A DNA stretch of 35,458 nt, taken from contig CBDFHV010000022.1 in NCBI GenBank assembly GCA_965247705.1, positions 1 through 35,458 on the forward strand. Direction: 5' to 3'. Under the pieces are notes generated by a model. That model ran no database searches, was not told where the DNA came from, and was given only the letters and a program-made list of their open reading frames with translations. The stretch comes from CBDFHV01 sp965247705. Its GTDB lineage: Bacteria; Pseudomonadota; Alphaproteobacteria; Rhodospirillales; CAMCUA01. Of this stretch, positions 17,313 to 25,137 are shown one piece after another (positions within the stretch are counted from its first letter, which is position 1; each line of letters starts with the position of its first letter). The translations under genes were made by a program, and so were the position numbers.

Positions 17313-18113
17313 TCAGGTCTGGGCGCCCTTCGGTCCGGCCGACCCCAAACGCAAGCGCACCGTCTCCAGTTCGAAGATGGTTGTCACGTCGGCGTTGCCG
17401 ATGTTGGCGTCCGGTCCGAACGCATCGATCAGGCGCAGCCGCAGCCGGTGAATGTCGGGCAGGGTCGCGCCGACCCGCGGGTGGACCAGCTCCAGCATGA
17501 TCGTGGCCGGGTCCAGCCGTTGCTTCAGGGCATCGACGAGATCGTCGTTGATCGCCCCGTCCGGGATCAGTTCCATCGCCTCGATCATCGCCATCACGGC
17601 GCCCCCATCGAGGACCATTTCCACCTGGCGGATCATTTCCTCGGCGGTGATCGAGTCCGTCTTCGAGCCGACCTCGCCGATCGCTTCCAGGCCCGCATCC
17701 TGAACCCACGTCAGTTGGCGCCGTCGTTCCTCGTCGGTGAGGGGCACGGTGTTGTCCGACACTTCCGCCATGTCGAACCCGAGCGCCTTGACCTCCGCCA
17801 GGTATTGCGGAATGCCCCCCTCTCCCATGTGAAAGTAGACATACTCCTGGAACTGACCGCCGATCATGGTCTTGACGCCGTGATTCCGGTAGGCCTGAAG
17901 TTTCCGCATCAGCACATCGCGGTCGTGCAGGCGCGCCGTGCCCGTGGCGATCTTGGCGATGTCCACATAGGGCGCGGCGGTCTCCATCAGCATCTCGATC
18001 TGGGAGACGCTGAGCCCGTAGTCGATGGTCATGGTGAGGCCGCTTGATCGGGGCTTGGTCATGCTGCGTCGCGCATCGATCGGTACGAAAGAGAACGGCG
18101 GGGCTTTGCTCAT
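17313..18113 (-). CDS. ComA (phosphosulfolactate synthase) family TIM-barrel protein, copy 2 (266 aa)
   Basis: Second homologue of phosphosulfolactate synthase in the window. Family segments in order: TKPRSSGLTMTIDYGL (19-34), YVDIAKIATGTARL (49-62), GGQFQEY (85-91), AEVSDN (116-121) and GEVGSK (146-151). The segment SSGLTM is closer to methanogen ComA than the matching KRGLTM of copy 1. It starts at ATG 18113 with AGAGG upstream and lies 24 bp after the amidase gene in an operon of amide- and carbonyl-active enzymes. The two copies clearly share a fold but differ widely outside the motifs, so they are old paralogues rather than a recent duplication. The reaction is unknown; no partner genes of coenzyme M synthesis are visible. 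Confidence 0.86.
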   Translation of the reverse strand: MSKAPPFSFVPIDARRSMTKPRSSGLTMTIDYGLSVSQIEMLMETAAPYVDIAKIATGTARLHDRDVLMRKLQAYRNHGVKTMIGGQFQEYVYFHMGEGGIPQYLAEVKALGFDMAEVSDNTVPLTDEERRRQLTWVQDAGLEAIGEVGSKTDSITAEEMIRQVEMVLDGGAVMAMIEAMELIPDGAINDDLVDALKQRLDPATIMLELVHPRVGATLPDIHRLRLRLIDAFGPDANIGNADVTTIFELETVRLRLGSAGPKGAQT

Positions 18114-18137
18114 CGAAGTTGCCTCTTGTTGTTCGGC

Positions 18138-19613
18138 TCAGACAGCGACCGCCTTCGAGATCGAAGGACTGAGTTCCGGTCGGCGGCTGTGCCATTCCGT
18201 TGCCTGCTGAAAAGCATGCCCCACGCGCAGGAGCGTCCCTTCGTCGAAGGGCCGTCCGACGATCTGCAGTCCCAGGGGCAGCCCGGAGCCGGAGAAGCCG
18301 CAGGGGACCGAAAGGGCCGGCACGCCCGCCAGGCTGAAGGCGGACAGGGTCTGGCGACCGGCGCTCAGTTGTATCGCCGCCTGCGCCTTGCTTTCGATGG
18401 GTTTCGAGGCTTGGACCGCCGGCGGCGCGGGACCCGGCGCGGTGGGCGACAGCAGAACGTCGTATTCCCGCAGCAGGTCCAAGACCGCCTGGCGGATGAC
18501 CAGGCGCGCCCGCTCTGCCTTGGTGACCAGGGCGGACGGTAGAACGCTGCCGGTCAGCGCGCGTACCCGCGCCGTGCGGGAATAGGCCTCGGGTTGGGTC
18601 CGCAGCCGCGCCTGGTTGCCGCCCGCGGTGGCGGTGTCGATCAGGATGCGGAATACGGGCACGGAAAGCTCCAGGATCGGGATGCTTCGGCTCTCCACCA
18701 CCACGCCAAGCTTCTCCAGCACCCGCACGGACTCGTGGACGGCCCGATTGACCTCGGAACTGACGTAGGGAGCGTCGGTGAGGTCCGTGAGCAAACATGC
18801 CCGCAACCCGTTGGGCTTCTCCTCTATCGCGCGCCCATAGTCGGGAACCGGCGCGTGGGCCGAGAGGGGATCGCGCGGATCTCGACCGGCGACCGCGCGC
18901 AGGACAAGGGCGCAGTCCTCCGCCGTCCACGCCATCGGCCCCGGCATGTCCATCTGCCAGGACATCTCGAACGAGCCGCGGCGGCTGATGCGCCCCTGGG
19001 TCGGCCGCAGACCCGTTATCCCGCAATAGGCGGCGGGCAGGCGGGTCGACCCGCCGGTGTCCTCACCGACGGTGGCGGGAAAAAAGCCGGCTGCCACGCC
19101 GGCGGCCGAACCGGAACTCGATCCGCCGACGCTGTGGTCCAGGTTCCACGGGTTCCTCGGCAGCAGGCTTTCGCCTGCCTTGGCGTCCTCGCTCCACTCC
19201 CCCGCCTGACGAATGGCGGTCTTGCCAAAGACCACGGCCCCGGCGTCCCGCAGCCGCGCCACAACGGTCGCATCCTCGGCCGGCGTGTAGCGCGCCACGT
19301 CGGCCGGCGCGGGCGGCGCGAACAGGTTCGACGACCAGGCGGACGGCGATCCGGCGACCTCGAACCCGTCCTTCACCGGGATCGGAATCCCGTGCAGCGG
19401 ACCCCGCCAATCGCCAGCCGCGATCTCGGCCTCCGCTTTCCGGGCGCGTTCAAGGGCGCTGTCCGGGAACAGGCTGGTGAAGGCGTGAACCCGATCGTCA
19501 AGCGCCTCGACACGGCTCAAGCATGCCTGCAGCAGTTCGACCGGAGACAACTTGCGATGACACAACAAGGCACCCAATTGGGCGACCGTCTTACCAACGA
19601 CGTCGTCAGACAT
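18138..19613 (-). CDS. Amidase-signature family hydrolase (491 aa)
   Basis: Amidase of the Ser-cisSer-Lys family, releasing ammonia or an amine from an amide. The triad is visible: Lys81 in IPIPVKDGFEV, cis-Ser165 in VGGSSSGSAAG and nucleophile Ser189 in GEDTGGSTRLPA. The 24-residue gap between the two serines is the family norm. The start at 19613 (MSDDVVGK) overlaps the small upstream gene by 8 bp and has GGAAG at good spacing; the pair is probably translationally coupled. Coupling to a GatC/AtzG-like small protein resembles the AtzG-AtzE and GatC-GatA pairs, in which the small protein stabilises the amidase. It is not expected to be GatA itself, because no gatB is present and the context is catabolic. 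Confidence 0.93.
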   Translation of the reverse strand: MSDDVVGKTVAQLGALLCHRKLSPVELLQACLSRVEALDDRVHAFTSLFPDSALERARKAEAEIAAGDWRGPLHGIPIPVKDGFEVAGSPSAWSSNLFAPPAPADVARYTPAEDATVVARLRDAGAVVFGKTAIRQAGEWSEDAKAGESLLPRNPWNLDHSVGGSSSGSAAGVAAGFFPATVGEDTGGSTRLPAAYCGITGLRPTQGRISRRGSFEMSWQMDMPGPMAWTAEDCALVLRAVAGRDPRDPLSAHAPVPDYGRAIEEKPNGLRACLLTDLTDAPYVSSEVNRAVHESVRVLEKLGVVVESRSIPILELSVPVFRILIDTATAGGNQARLRTQPEAYSRTARVRALTGSVLPSALVTKAERARLVIRQAVLDLLREYDVLLSPTAPGPAPPAVQASKPIESKAQAAIQLSAGRQTLSAFSLAGVPALSVPCGFSGSGLPLGLQIVGRPFDEGTLLRVGHAFQQATEWHSRRPELSPSISKAVAV

Positions 19614-19827
19614 CGTCGTCTTCCTTGCCGACAAAGAACGGCACCCGCATCGGCACGGAGTTCAGGTCGATGTCGTCCCACGGCAGCATCGCGTCACGCA
19701 ACGCATTGACGTAATGGGTGACCTCCACCGCCTCCTCCGGACTCATCGCCAGTCCCAGGGATTCGACGGTTGCCTGCACTTCCTCGATCGTCAGGTCCCG
19801 CAAGCCTTCTTTCCTCTCCTCCTTCAC
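19606..19827 (-). CDS. Small GatC/AtzG-like amidase partner (up to 73 aa)
   Basis: Short acidic protein that resembles GatC/AtzG-type subunits: an N-terminal helix (LTIEEVQATVESLGLAMSPE), a second helix (AVEVTHYVNALRDAM) and an extended acidic tail ending GKEDDDV that could wrap the amidase. The frame opens at GTG 19827, which lacks an upstream Shine-Dalgarno. A TTG at 19803, preceded by a long purine run, is an equally plausible start and gives 65 residues. Its TGA overlaps the amidase ATG by 8 bp. It begins 16 bp after the HyuB gene stop. The family assignment rests on size, helix pattern and its coupling to an amidase, not on a strong motif. Confidence 0.72.
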   Translation of the reverse strand: MKEERKEGLRDLTIEEVQATVESLGLAMSPEEAVEVTHYVNALRDAMLPWDDIDLNSVPMRVPFFVGKEDDDV

Positions 19828-19843
19828 GTTCGTTTTCGAGGCC

Positions 19844-21865
19844 CTACTCCGCCGCCCTCGCTTCCTCCTCCCCGAACACGTCCTCCATCACCCTCCTTAA
19901 CCGCGCCCGGATGGCGTCCGGGTCGGCGAAGACTTCGGCAAGCGGCTTGCCGCCGGTGGGTTCCAGGTCGGGAACGGCTTCGCTGTAGATGCGGCGGCGA
20001 GTTGATTGGCGGATGGATTTGGGGAGGGTGAAGAGGCGGGCGTTGATATCGTTGACGGTGGCGTCGTCGAAGACCGTCTCCCAGGCCTGGCGCGCCGGGC
20101 CGAAGTCGAAATCGGTGCCGAGGTTGCTCCGCGTGCGGCCCGCCCGGGCGGCTTGCGTGGCGGCCTCGTCCACGGCGCCGTTCCGCACGACCACACCGTA
20201 GTCCCGCTCCGCCGTCTCCGCCGTGACGAATCCCCAGGTCACGTCGTCGAGGACCGCCGCCGGGTTCCGCTCGTAGGGATCGCCGTAGCCGCCGGCGCCG
20301 GGCATCATCATGGTCATGGTGTCGCCCGCGCCCACCGGCACCACGTTGATCTTGCCCACCTCGCGCTCGTCCGCCTTGCCCTGGTTGAAGACGGCACGGA
20401 AATTGGCGGCGGGGCTGGCGCCGGCGACGGACCAGGCGGGGAAGCGGAAACGCTCCATGCCGCGGGCGTAGATGCGCCCGCCGTCGCGCAGGAACTCGAC
20501 CGTCAAGAGCTGCCCCACCCCGCCGCGCCAGCGCCCGGCGCCGCCCGAATCGGGGCGGATGTCGTAGTCGCGCACCAGGATACCGGCCTCGGCCTCGATG
20601 TTCTCGATCGGATGGTTGCGCATGTTGGACATGGAGGCGTCCCGGTTGTCGGCTCCGTCGTGTCCCTTATAGGCGCCCATGCCGCCGCGCATGGGTTCCA
20701 CCACCACCACCTGGCTTTGGCTGCCGTCGGCGATGTACTCGTGGAGCACGAAGGTGAGCCCGGCGCCGCAACTGGGGGCCGGTGTCATCTCGGGCACGGC
20801 TTTGAAAAGCGCCCCGGTCATGGCGTCGTTCAGCCGCCGGGCCGGGGCCGAGCGCAGGCCGATGGCGATGGGAAACTCCGCGTTCAGCACCGTGGCCGGC
20901 GGATTGGTCATGGTCAGGTGCCGATAAAGCCCGGCGTTCAGGGGCATGGTGGTGTCGTGGGTCATCAGGAACGAGGTGAACCGCATGGTCAGCCATTCGT
21001 GCATGCGGTTCATGGAGGCGGTGTTGTAGGAGGCGTCCACCTGGGGATCGGTGCCGGTCAGATCGATGTGCACACAGCCGTCGTTGACGGTGAGCTTGCA
21101 GCGCAGCTTGATGGGCAGGGCGGTCACCAGGTCGTCGTCCATGTAGTCCCAGAACTCGTAGACCCCGTCGGGGACCCGGCGCAGCACCTCGCGGGCCTTC
21201 AGGGCGGCGTATTCCTGCAGATCCTGGTGGCAGGCGAGGAAGGCCTCGATGCCGTGGCGTTCGATCATCTCCTTGCAGCGCTGCTTGCCCACGTGCATGG
21301 CCGCCAGCATGGCCCGGATGTCGCCCATGTTCTCCTCCGGGATGCGGCAGTTGGCCCGAAACAGGGTCAGGAAATCCTCGTTGATTTGGCCCCGCTTCAT
21401 GAACTTCATGGGCGGAATGATCAGCCCTTCCTGGAAGTACTCGTGGTTGGACGGCAGGATGCTGCCGGCCACCGTGCCGCCGACGTCGGTCGAATGGATG
21501 AAGGCCCAGCCGTAGGCGACGATCTTGCCATTATGGAAATAGGGCTCGATCACATGGATGTCCGGCAGGTGGGTGGCCAGCCCGCCGGAGGTGAAGGCGT
21601 CGTTGGTGACGATGATGTCGCCCGGTTCCAGGTCCGGCACGGCGGCGATGGTTTCCGTGCAGTCGCAATCGACGAACAGGGACACCCCGTTGGTGCGCGG
21701 ATGGGCGAACAGCTTGCCATCGAGGCCGACCAGGGCGGTGGCGAAATCGGCGGCCTCCTTGACGAAGAGGGTGCGGGCGGTGCGCTGCAGCGTCGTCCCC
21801 ATCTCCTCGGCCGCGGCCTGGACCTTGCTGTGAAGGATTTCGAGGAGGATGGGATCGAGCTTCAT
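19844..21865 (-). CDS. hyuB: Hydantoinase B/oxoprolinase family protein, copy 1 (673 aa)
   Basis: HyuB-type subunit of the hydantoinase/oxoprolinase/acetone-carboxylase superfamily, which usually acts with an ATP-using HyuA subunit on cyclic amides or carbonyl compounds. Family landmarks are KLDPILLEILHSKV (2-15), EPGDIIVTNDAF (80-91), THLPDIHVIEPYF (98-110), a central KFMKRGQINED and the C-terminal RPDSGGAGRWRGGVGQ. The start at 21865 has GGAG six nt upstream; an upstream in-frame TTG is rejected. It is the third gene of the operon, separated from the aldolase gene by 143 bp containing a REP-like hairpin pair and followed after 16 bp by the amidase-partner gene. No HyuA gene is present anywhere in the window. 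Copy 2 at 22805-24826 has exactly the same length but clearly different sequence. Confidence 0.93.
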   Translation of the reverse strand: MKLDPILLEILHSKVQAAAEEMGTTLQRTARTLFVKEAADFATALVGLDGKLFAHPRTNGVSLFVDCDCTETIAAVPDLEPGDIIVTNDAFTSGGLATHLPDIHVIEPYFHNGKIVAYGWAFIHSTDVGGTVAGSILPSNHEYFQEGLIIPPMKFMKRGQINEDFLTLFRANCRIPEENMGDIRAMLAAMHVGKQRCKEMIERHGIEAFLACHQDLQEYAALKAREVLRRVPDGVYEFWDYMDDDLVTALPIKLRCKLTVNDGCVHIDLTGTDPQVDASYNTASMNRMHEWLTMRFTSFLMTHDTTMPLNAGLYRHLTMTNPPATVLNAEFPIAIGLRSAPARRLNDAMTGALFKAVPEMTPAPSCGAGLTFVLHEYIADGSQSQVVVVEPMRGGMGAYKGHDGADNRDASMSNMRNHPIENIEAEAGILVRDYDIRPDSGGAGRWRGGVGQLLTVEFLRDGGRIYARGMERFRFPAWSVAGASPAANFRAVFNQGKADEREVGKINVVPVGAGDTMTMMMPGAGGYGDPYERNPAAVLDDVTWGFVTAETAERDYGVVVRNGAVDEAATQAARAGRTRSNLGTDFDFGPARQAWETVFDDATVNDINARLFTLPKSIRQSTRRRIYSEAVPDLEPTGGKPLAEVFADPDAIRARLRRVMEDVFGEEEARAAE

Positions 21866-21898
21866 GGGGGGCTCCAAAGTTCACAGGTGAATAGCGAG

Positions 21899-21991
21899 CG
21901 TAGGGGCGGGTCTCAGACCCGCCCGGGACGGGGCCGAGGACGGACGCCGCCCTTGACCGTCGGGCGGGCGGGTCTGAGACCCGCCCCTACG
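21899..21991. repeat. REP-like hairpin pair, locus 2 (units facing inward)
   Basis: Two 26-nt units at 21899-21924 and 21966-21991, each folding as GGGCGGGTC with GACCCGCCC around three bases. The CGTAG/CTACG ends are on the outside, the reverse of locus 1 at 13781-13848. The pair lies within the operon between the aldolase and HyuB genes and could reduce or process the transcript there. Together the two units form a larger fold of about 93 bp. No gene lies in this spacer. Confidence 0.85.
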
Positions 21992-22008
21992 CATTGAAGC
22001 ATTCTGGA

Positions 22009-22785
22009 TCACGTCCGGTACGACGAATCGATGCGATCGAGGCGGCGCAGCATGGCCGGCCATTCTGATTCCCCTATCCCCTCGCCGCGGCGCCAGGAGG
22101 TCATCTGCGGGTGATCGCGGGCCTCCGGCGTGGGCATCACCACCCTTCCGCAGGACTGGGCCAGGACCTGTGCCTGGCAGGCTTTCTGCAAGTGATACAT
22201 GGCGATAAATGCCGCCGCCACGTTTGGCCCGACCGTCAGCAGCCCGTGGTTGCGCAGGATCAGGGCCATGTGCGGGCCGAGGCTATGGACCAGGCGTTCC
22301 TGCTCGTCCAGGTCCACCGCCGGCCCTTCGTAGTCGTGGTAGCCGATGTTGTCGTAAAAGCGCATGGCCGCCATGCTGATGGGCAGCAGCCCGTCCTCGA
22401 GGGCGGCGATGGCCACCCCTTCGTCGGAATGGGTGTGGACCACGCACTTCGTGTCGGACCGGGCGCCGTGGATGGCGCCGTGAATGACGAAGCCGGCCCG
22501 GTTGACCCCATAGGGCGTCTCGTCCACCGGATTGCCCTCCAGGTCCAGCTTGACCAGGCTGGAGGCGGTGATTTCCTCGTAGCAGAAACCCCAGGGGTTG
22601 ATCAGAAAGTGCTCGTCCCGGCCCGGCACCCGGGCCGAGATGTGGTTGTAGATCAGGTGGTCCCAGCCGTGCAGGTGCACCAGGCGGTAGGCGGCGGCCA
22701 GGTCCACCCGAACCTGCCATTCCTCGGGGCTGACCCGCTCGCGCACCGACGGGAAGCGGGGGTGTTCGGCGATCGACGTGGTCAT
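22009..22785 (-). CDS. Class II aldolase/adducin family protein (258 aa)
   Basis: Zinc-dependent class II aldolase-fold protein; members act as sugar-phosphate aldolases, epimerases or decarboxylases. Metal-binding histidines are visible in CVVHTHSDEG (His117, His119) and LRNHGLLT (His180). Substrate-side motifs are IYNHISARVPG and LINPWGFCYEEI. The start at 22785 (MTTSIAEHPR) has GGGAG eight nt upstream; a TTG five codons earlier is rejected. It is the second gene of the operon, 19 bp after HyuB copy 2 and before HyuB copy 1. Pairing with HyuB suggests it handles a product or precursor of the same substrate, but the reaction cannot be named. Confidence 0.92.
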   Translation of the reverse strand: MTTSIAEHPRFPSVRERVSPEEWQVRVDLAAAYRLVHLHGWDHLIYNHISARVPGRDEHFLINPWGFCYEEITASSLVKLDLEGNPVDETPYGVNRAGFVIHGAIHGARSDTKCVVHTHSDEGVAIAALEDGLLPISMAAMRFYDNIGYHDYEGPAVDLDEQERLVHSLGPHMALILRNHGLLTVGPNVAAAFIAMYHLQKACQAQVLAQSCGRVVMPTPEARDHPQMTSWRRGEGIGESEWPAMLRRLDRIDSSYRT

Positions 22786-22804
22786 CGCGGGGTCTCCCAA
22801 ATGG

Positions 22805-24826
22805 TCACTGTGCGGCCTGGGCGGTCACCTCGCCGAAGACCTCGGCCATGGCTTCGGTCAGCCGGGCGCGGACGGCGTCCGGGTCGGCGATGATCTCCGA
22901 GATGGGCCGCGAGCCGGACACGGGCAGGTCCGGCAGCACCTGGTCGAAGATCCACCGGCGGCGGGCCTGGCGCACCGACTTGGGCAGGGTCATGAGGGCC
23001 CGGTTGAAGCGGTCCATGGTCTCGTCGTCGAACACCGATTCCCAGGCCTCCCGGTCGGGGCCGAAGTCGAAGTCGGCCCGCACGTTGTCGCGCACCCGCC
23101 GGGCCCGCAGGGCCTCGGTGGCCGCCCCGTCGATCGCGCCGTCGGTCAGCACGACGCCATAGTCCCGCCGCGCGCCCTCGTCGCTGACGAAACCCTGTTC
23201 CACGTCGTCCAGCACCCGAGCCGGGTTGCGCAGGAACGGATCCCCGAAGCCGCTGCCGCCCGGCAGCAGCATGTGCAGCGTATCGCCGGCATCGACCCGA
23301 AGCTCGTCGATCTTGAACACTGGTCTCTCATTGGGCGTACTCTGGTTGAAGACCGCCTGGAACGGCGCCCCCGGCCGGCCGCCGCCGACTCCCCAGGGGG
23401 GGAAGCGCAGCCGCTCCATGCCGCGGGCGAAGACCGAGCCGCCGTCGCGCAGGAAGCGAAATCCCACCGCCTGTCCGACGCCGCCTCGCCAGCGTCCAGG
23501 TCCGCCCGAATCGGGCCTGACGTCGTATTGGATGATGACCACCCCGGCGTCGGACTCGACCGTCTCCAGGGGGTGGTTTTTCATGTTGTTCAACGTGCTA
23601 TCGCGGCCGTCGACACCGTCCTGGCCCTTCATCGCCCCCATGCCGCCGCGCAGGGGCTCCAGCACCTGTACCGACCGGCCGTTGCCGGACTCGTCGGCCT
23701 CGGCCAGGACCAGGGGTGCCGACGCGCCGCAGGTGGGCGCCGACATCAGGTCCGGCGCCGCCTTGAGGATCGACCCGGTCAAGGCGTCGTTGAGGCGCCG
23801 CGCCGGCGCCTGGCGGATGCCAATGGCGTCGGGGAACTCGGCATTCAGGTGGGTGCCCGGCGGGTTAATCACGTCCACCGTCCGGTAGAGCCCGACGTTC
23901 ATCGCCATGGTCTGGTCGTGGGTGGTCATGAAGGTGGTCAGGCGCATGGTCATCCAGTAGTTGCGCTTGCCCATGGTGGGGACATTGTAGGCGGCGGCCA
24001 CCTGGGGGTCGGAACCGGTGACGTCGAGGGTCACCCGGCCGTCGCGCACCTTCATGTTGACCCGCACCCGGAGCGGGATGTTGCTGACCATGTCGTCGTC
24101 CATGAAGTCCCAGAACGGGTAGTCGCCGTCGGGAATGCGCCGCAGCACGGCGCGGGCCTTTTCGGCCGTGTAGTCCTGGAGCTGCTCCTGGGAGGCGACA
24201 AGGGCGTCCGCCCCATGCTGGACGGCGATGTCGTGCAGCCGCCGTTCGCCCACGCCGAGACCGCCCAACATGGCCCGGATGTCGCCCATGTTGATCTCCG
24301 GGGTGCGGCAGTTGGCGGTGAAGACGGTCACCAGATCTTGGTTCCAGGCGCCCCGCCGCATGAGTTTCATGGGCGGCATGCGCAGGCCTTCCTGGAAGAC
24401 GTCGTGGCTGGACGGGGATATGGAACTGGGGACACGCCCGCCCACGTCGGTGAAATGGATGAAGGTCCAGCCGTAGGCGACAATGCGCCCGTCCTCGAAA
24501 TAGGGCTGGAGCAAGTGGATATCGGGCAGGTGGGTGACCAGTCCCTCGGTGGTATAGGGGTCGTTGGAGATGATCACGTCCCCCGGCTCCAGGTCGCCGG
24601 CGGCCCTGATCATCGGCATGCAGTCGCTGTCGATCAGGAACTGGACGGTGGCCGACGGGGGATAGCCGAAAACGAACCCCTTGGTGTCCACCAGCGCCGT
24701 CCCGAAGTCGCAGGCTTCCTTGACGTAGGTGGAACGCGACGTCCGCTGGACGGTGAAAAACATCTCGTCCGCGGCCGCGGCCACCTTGCGACCCAGGATT
24801 TCCAGGGTGATGGGGTCGAGCTTCAA
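22805..24826 (-). CDS. hyuB: Hydantoinase B/oxoprolinase family protein, copy 2 (673 aa)
   Basis: First gene of the seven-gene minus-strand operon. It has the same family landmarks as copy 1: KLDPITLEILGRKV at the N-terminus, EPGDVIISNDPY, THLPDIHLLQPYF and RPDSGGPGRWRGGVGQ. The start is a TTG at 24826 with GGGAA seven nt upstream, and the N-terminal residues align with the ATG start of copy 1. The ATG at 24833 is out of frame. Differences from copy 1 are spread along the protein, so the two may act on different substrates or form one heteromeric enzyme. Superfamily members normally need a HyuA-type ATPase subunit, which is not seen on either side. It is divergent from the permease genes at 25138. 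Confidence 0.93.
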   Translation of the reverse strand: MKLDPITLEILGRKVAAAADEMFFTVQRTSRSTYVKEACDFGTALVDTKGFVFGYPPSATVQFLIDSDCMPMIRAAGDLEPGDVIISNDPYTTEGLVTHLPDIHLLQPYFEDGRIVAYGWTFIHFTDVGGRVPSSISPSSHDVFQEGLRMPPMKLMRRGAWNQDLVTVFTANCRTPEINMGDIRAMLGGLGVGERRLHDIAVQHGADALVASQEQLQDYTAEKARAVLRRIPDGDYPFWDFMDDDMVSNIPLRVRVNMKVRDGRVTLDVTGSDPQVAAAYNVPTMGKRNYWMTMRLTTFMTTHDQTMAMNVGLYRTVDVINPPGTHLNAEFPDAIGIRQAPARRLNDALTGSILKAAPDLMSAPTCGASAPLVLAEADESGNGRSVQVLEPLRGGMGAMKGQDGVDGRDSTLNNMKNHPLETVESDAGVVIIQYDVRPDSGGPGRWRGGVGQAVGFRFLRDGGSVFARGMERLRFPPWGVGGGRPGAPFQAVFNQSTPNERPVFKIDELRVDAGDTLHMLLPGGSGFGDPFLRNPARVLDDVEQGFVSDEGARRDYGVVLTDGAIDGAATEALRARRVRDNVRADFDFGPDREAWESVFDDETMDRFNRALMTLPKSVRQARRRWIFDQVLPDLPVSGSRPISEIIADPDAVRARLTEAMAEVFGEVTAQAAQ

Positions 24827-25137
24827 GGATCATTTCCCGAATGCCGGCCCACCGGGAGCCGTGCCGATTGATGGTTTCGGTGACGGTAGGTCGGGTCTCG
24901 ACGCCTGTCAAACCGCGCGGCAGCGAGGGGCGTGGGGCCCCCTCGCGGGCTTTGCGGTTGCCCTCGCGGGCTTTGCGGTTGATTGAAGGCGTTCAACTTG
25001 CCATCATCGCGGGGGCAGGCGACCCAGCCGCAAGCTGTGCGCGCCGGAGACGGCACGCCGTTTCGACCCTTTAGGCCGCCTCGGGACCCCCGACTACGCC
25101 TCCGCAAAGGCGTTCGGGTTTGGGAGGGCTGTGACCC
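24827..25137. other. Divergent intergenic region, no gene seen
   Basis: This 311-bp spacer separates the HyuB operon from the second permease pair and should contain promoters for both. Visible features are the 21-bp tandem duplication at 24940-24981, a small hairpin ACGCCT-CCGCAA-AGGCGT near 25095-25112 and the GGGAGG ribosome-binding site at about 25122 for the permease. No binding-protein gene or remnant of one could be recognised in any frame. Confidence 0.6.
24940..24981. repeat. Perfect 21-bp tandem duplication
   Basis: The 21-bp unit CCCTCGCGGGCTTTGCGGTT plus G is repeated twice back-to-back (24940-24960 and 24961-24981) with no mismatch. The unit contains the short palindrome CCCTCGCGGG. 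It sits upstream of both divergent transcription units and may be a variable-number repeat or a doubled binding site. Confidence 0.9.

Noticed and set aside
14974..19026. A 1350-codon minus-strand open frame
   Set aside because: Only the part from 17220 down is a real protein (DUF3604). The upstream part runs out of frame through the ComA-like and amidase genes and has the arginine- and proline-rich look of GC-rich shadow sequence.
18138..19827. GatCA of tRNA-dependent amidation
   Set aside because: No gatB is adjacent, and the neighbours are HyuB, aldolase and ComA-like genes. A catabolic amidase with an AtzG-like partner fits better.
20006..24871. Very long plus-strand frames opposite the two hyuB genes (663 and 697 codons)
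   Set aside because: They mirror conserved minus-strand proteins codon by codon, are low-complexity in His, Gly and Val, and match no family.
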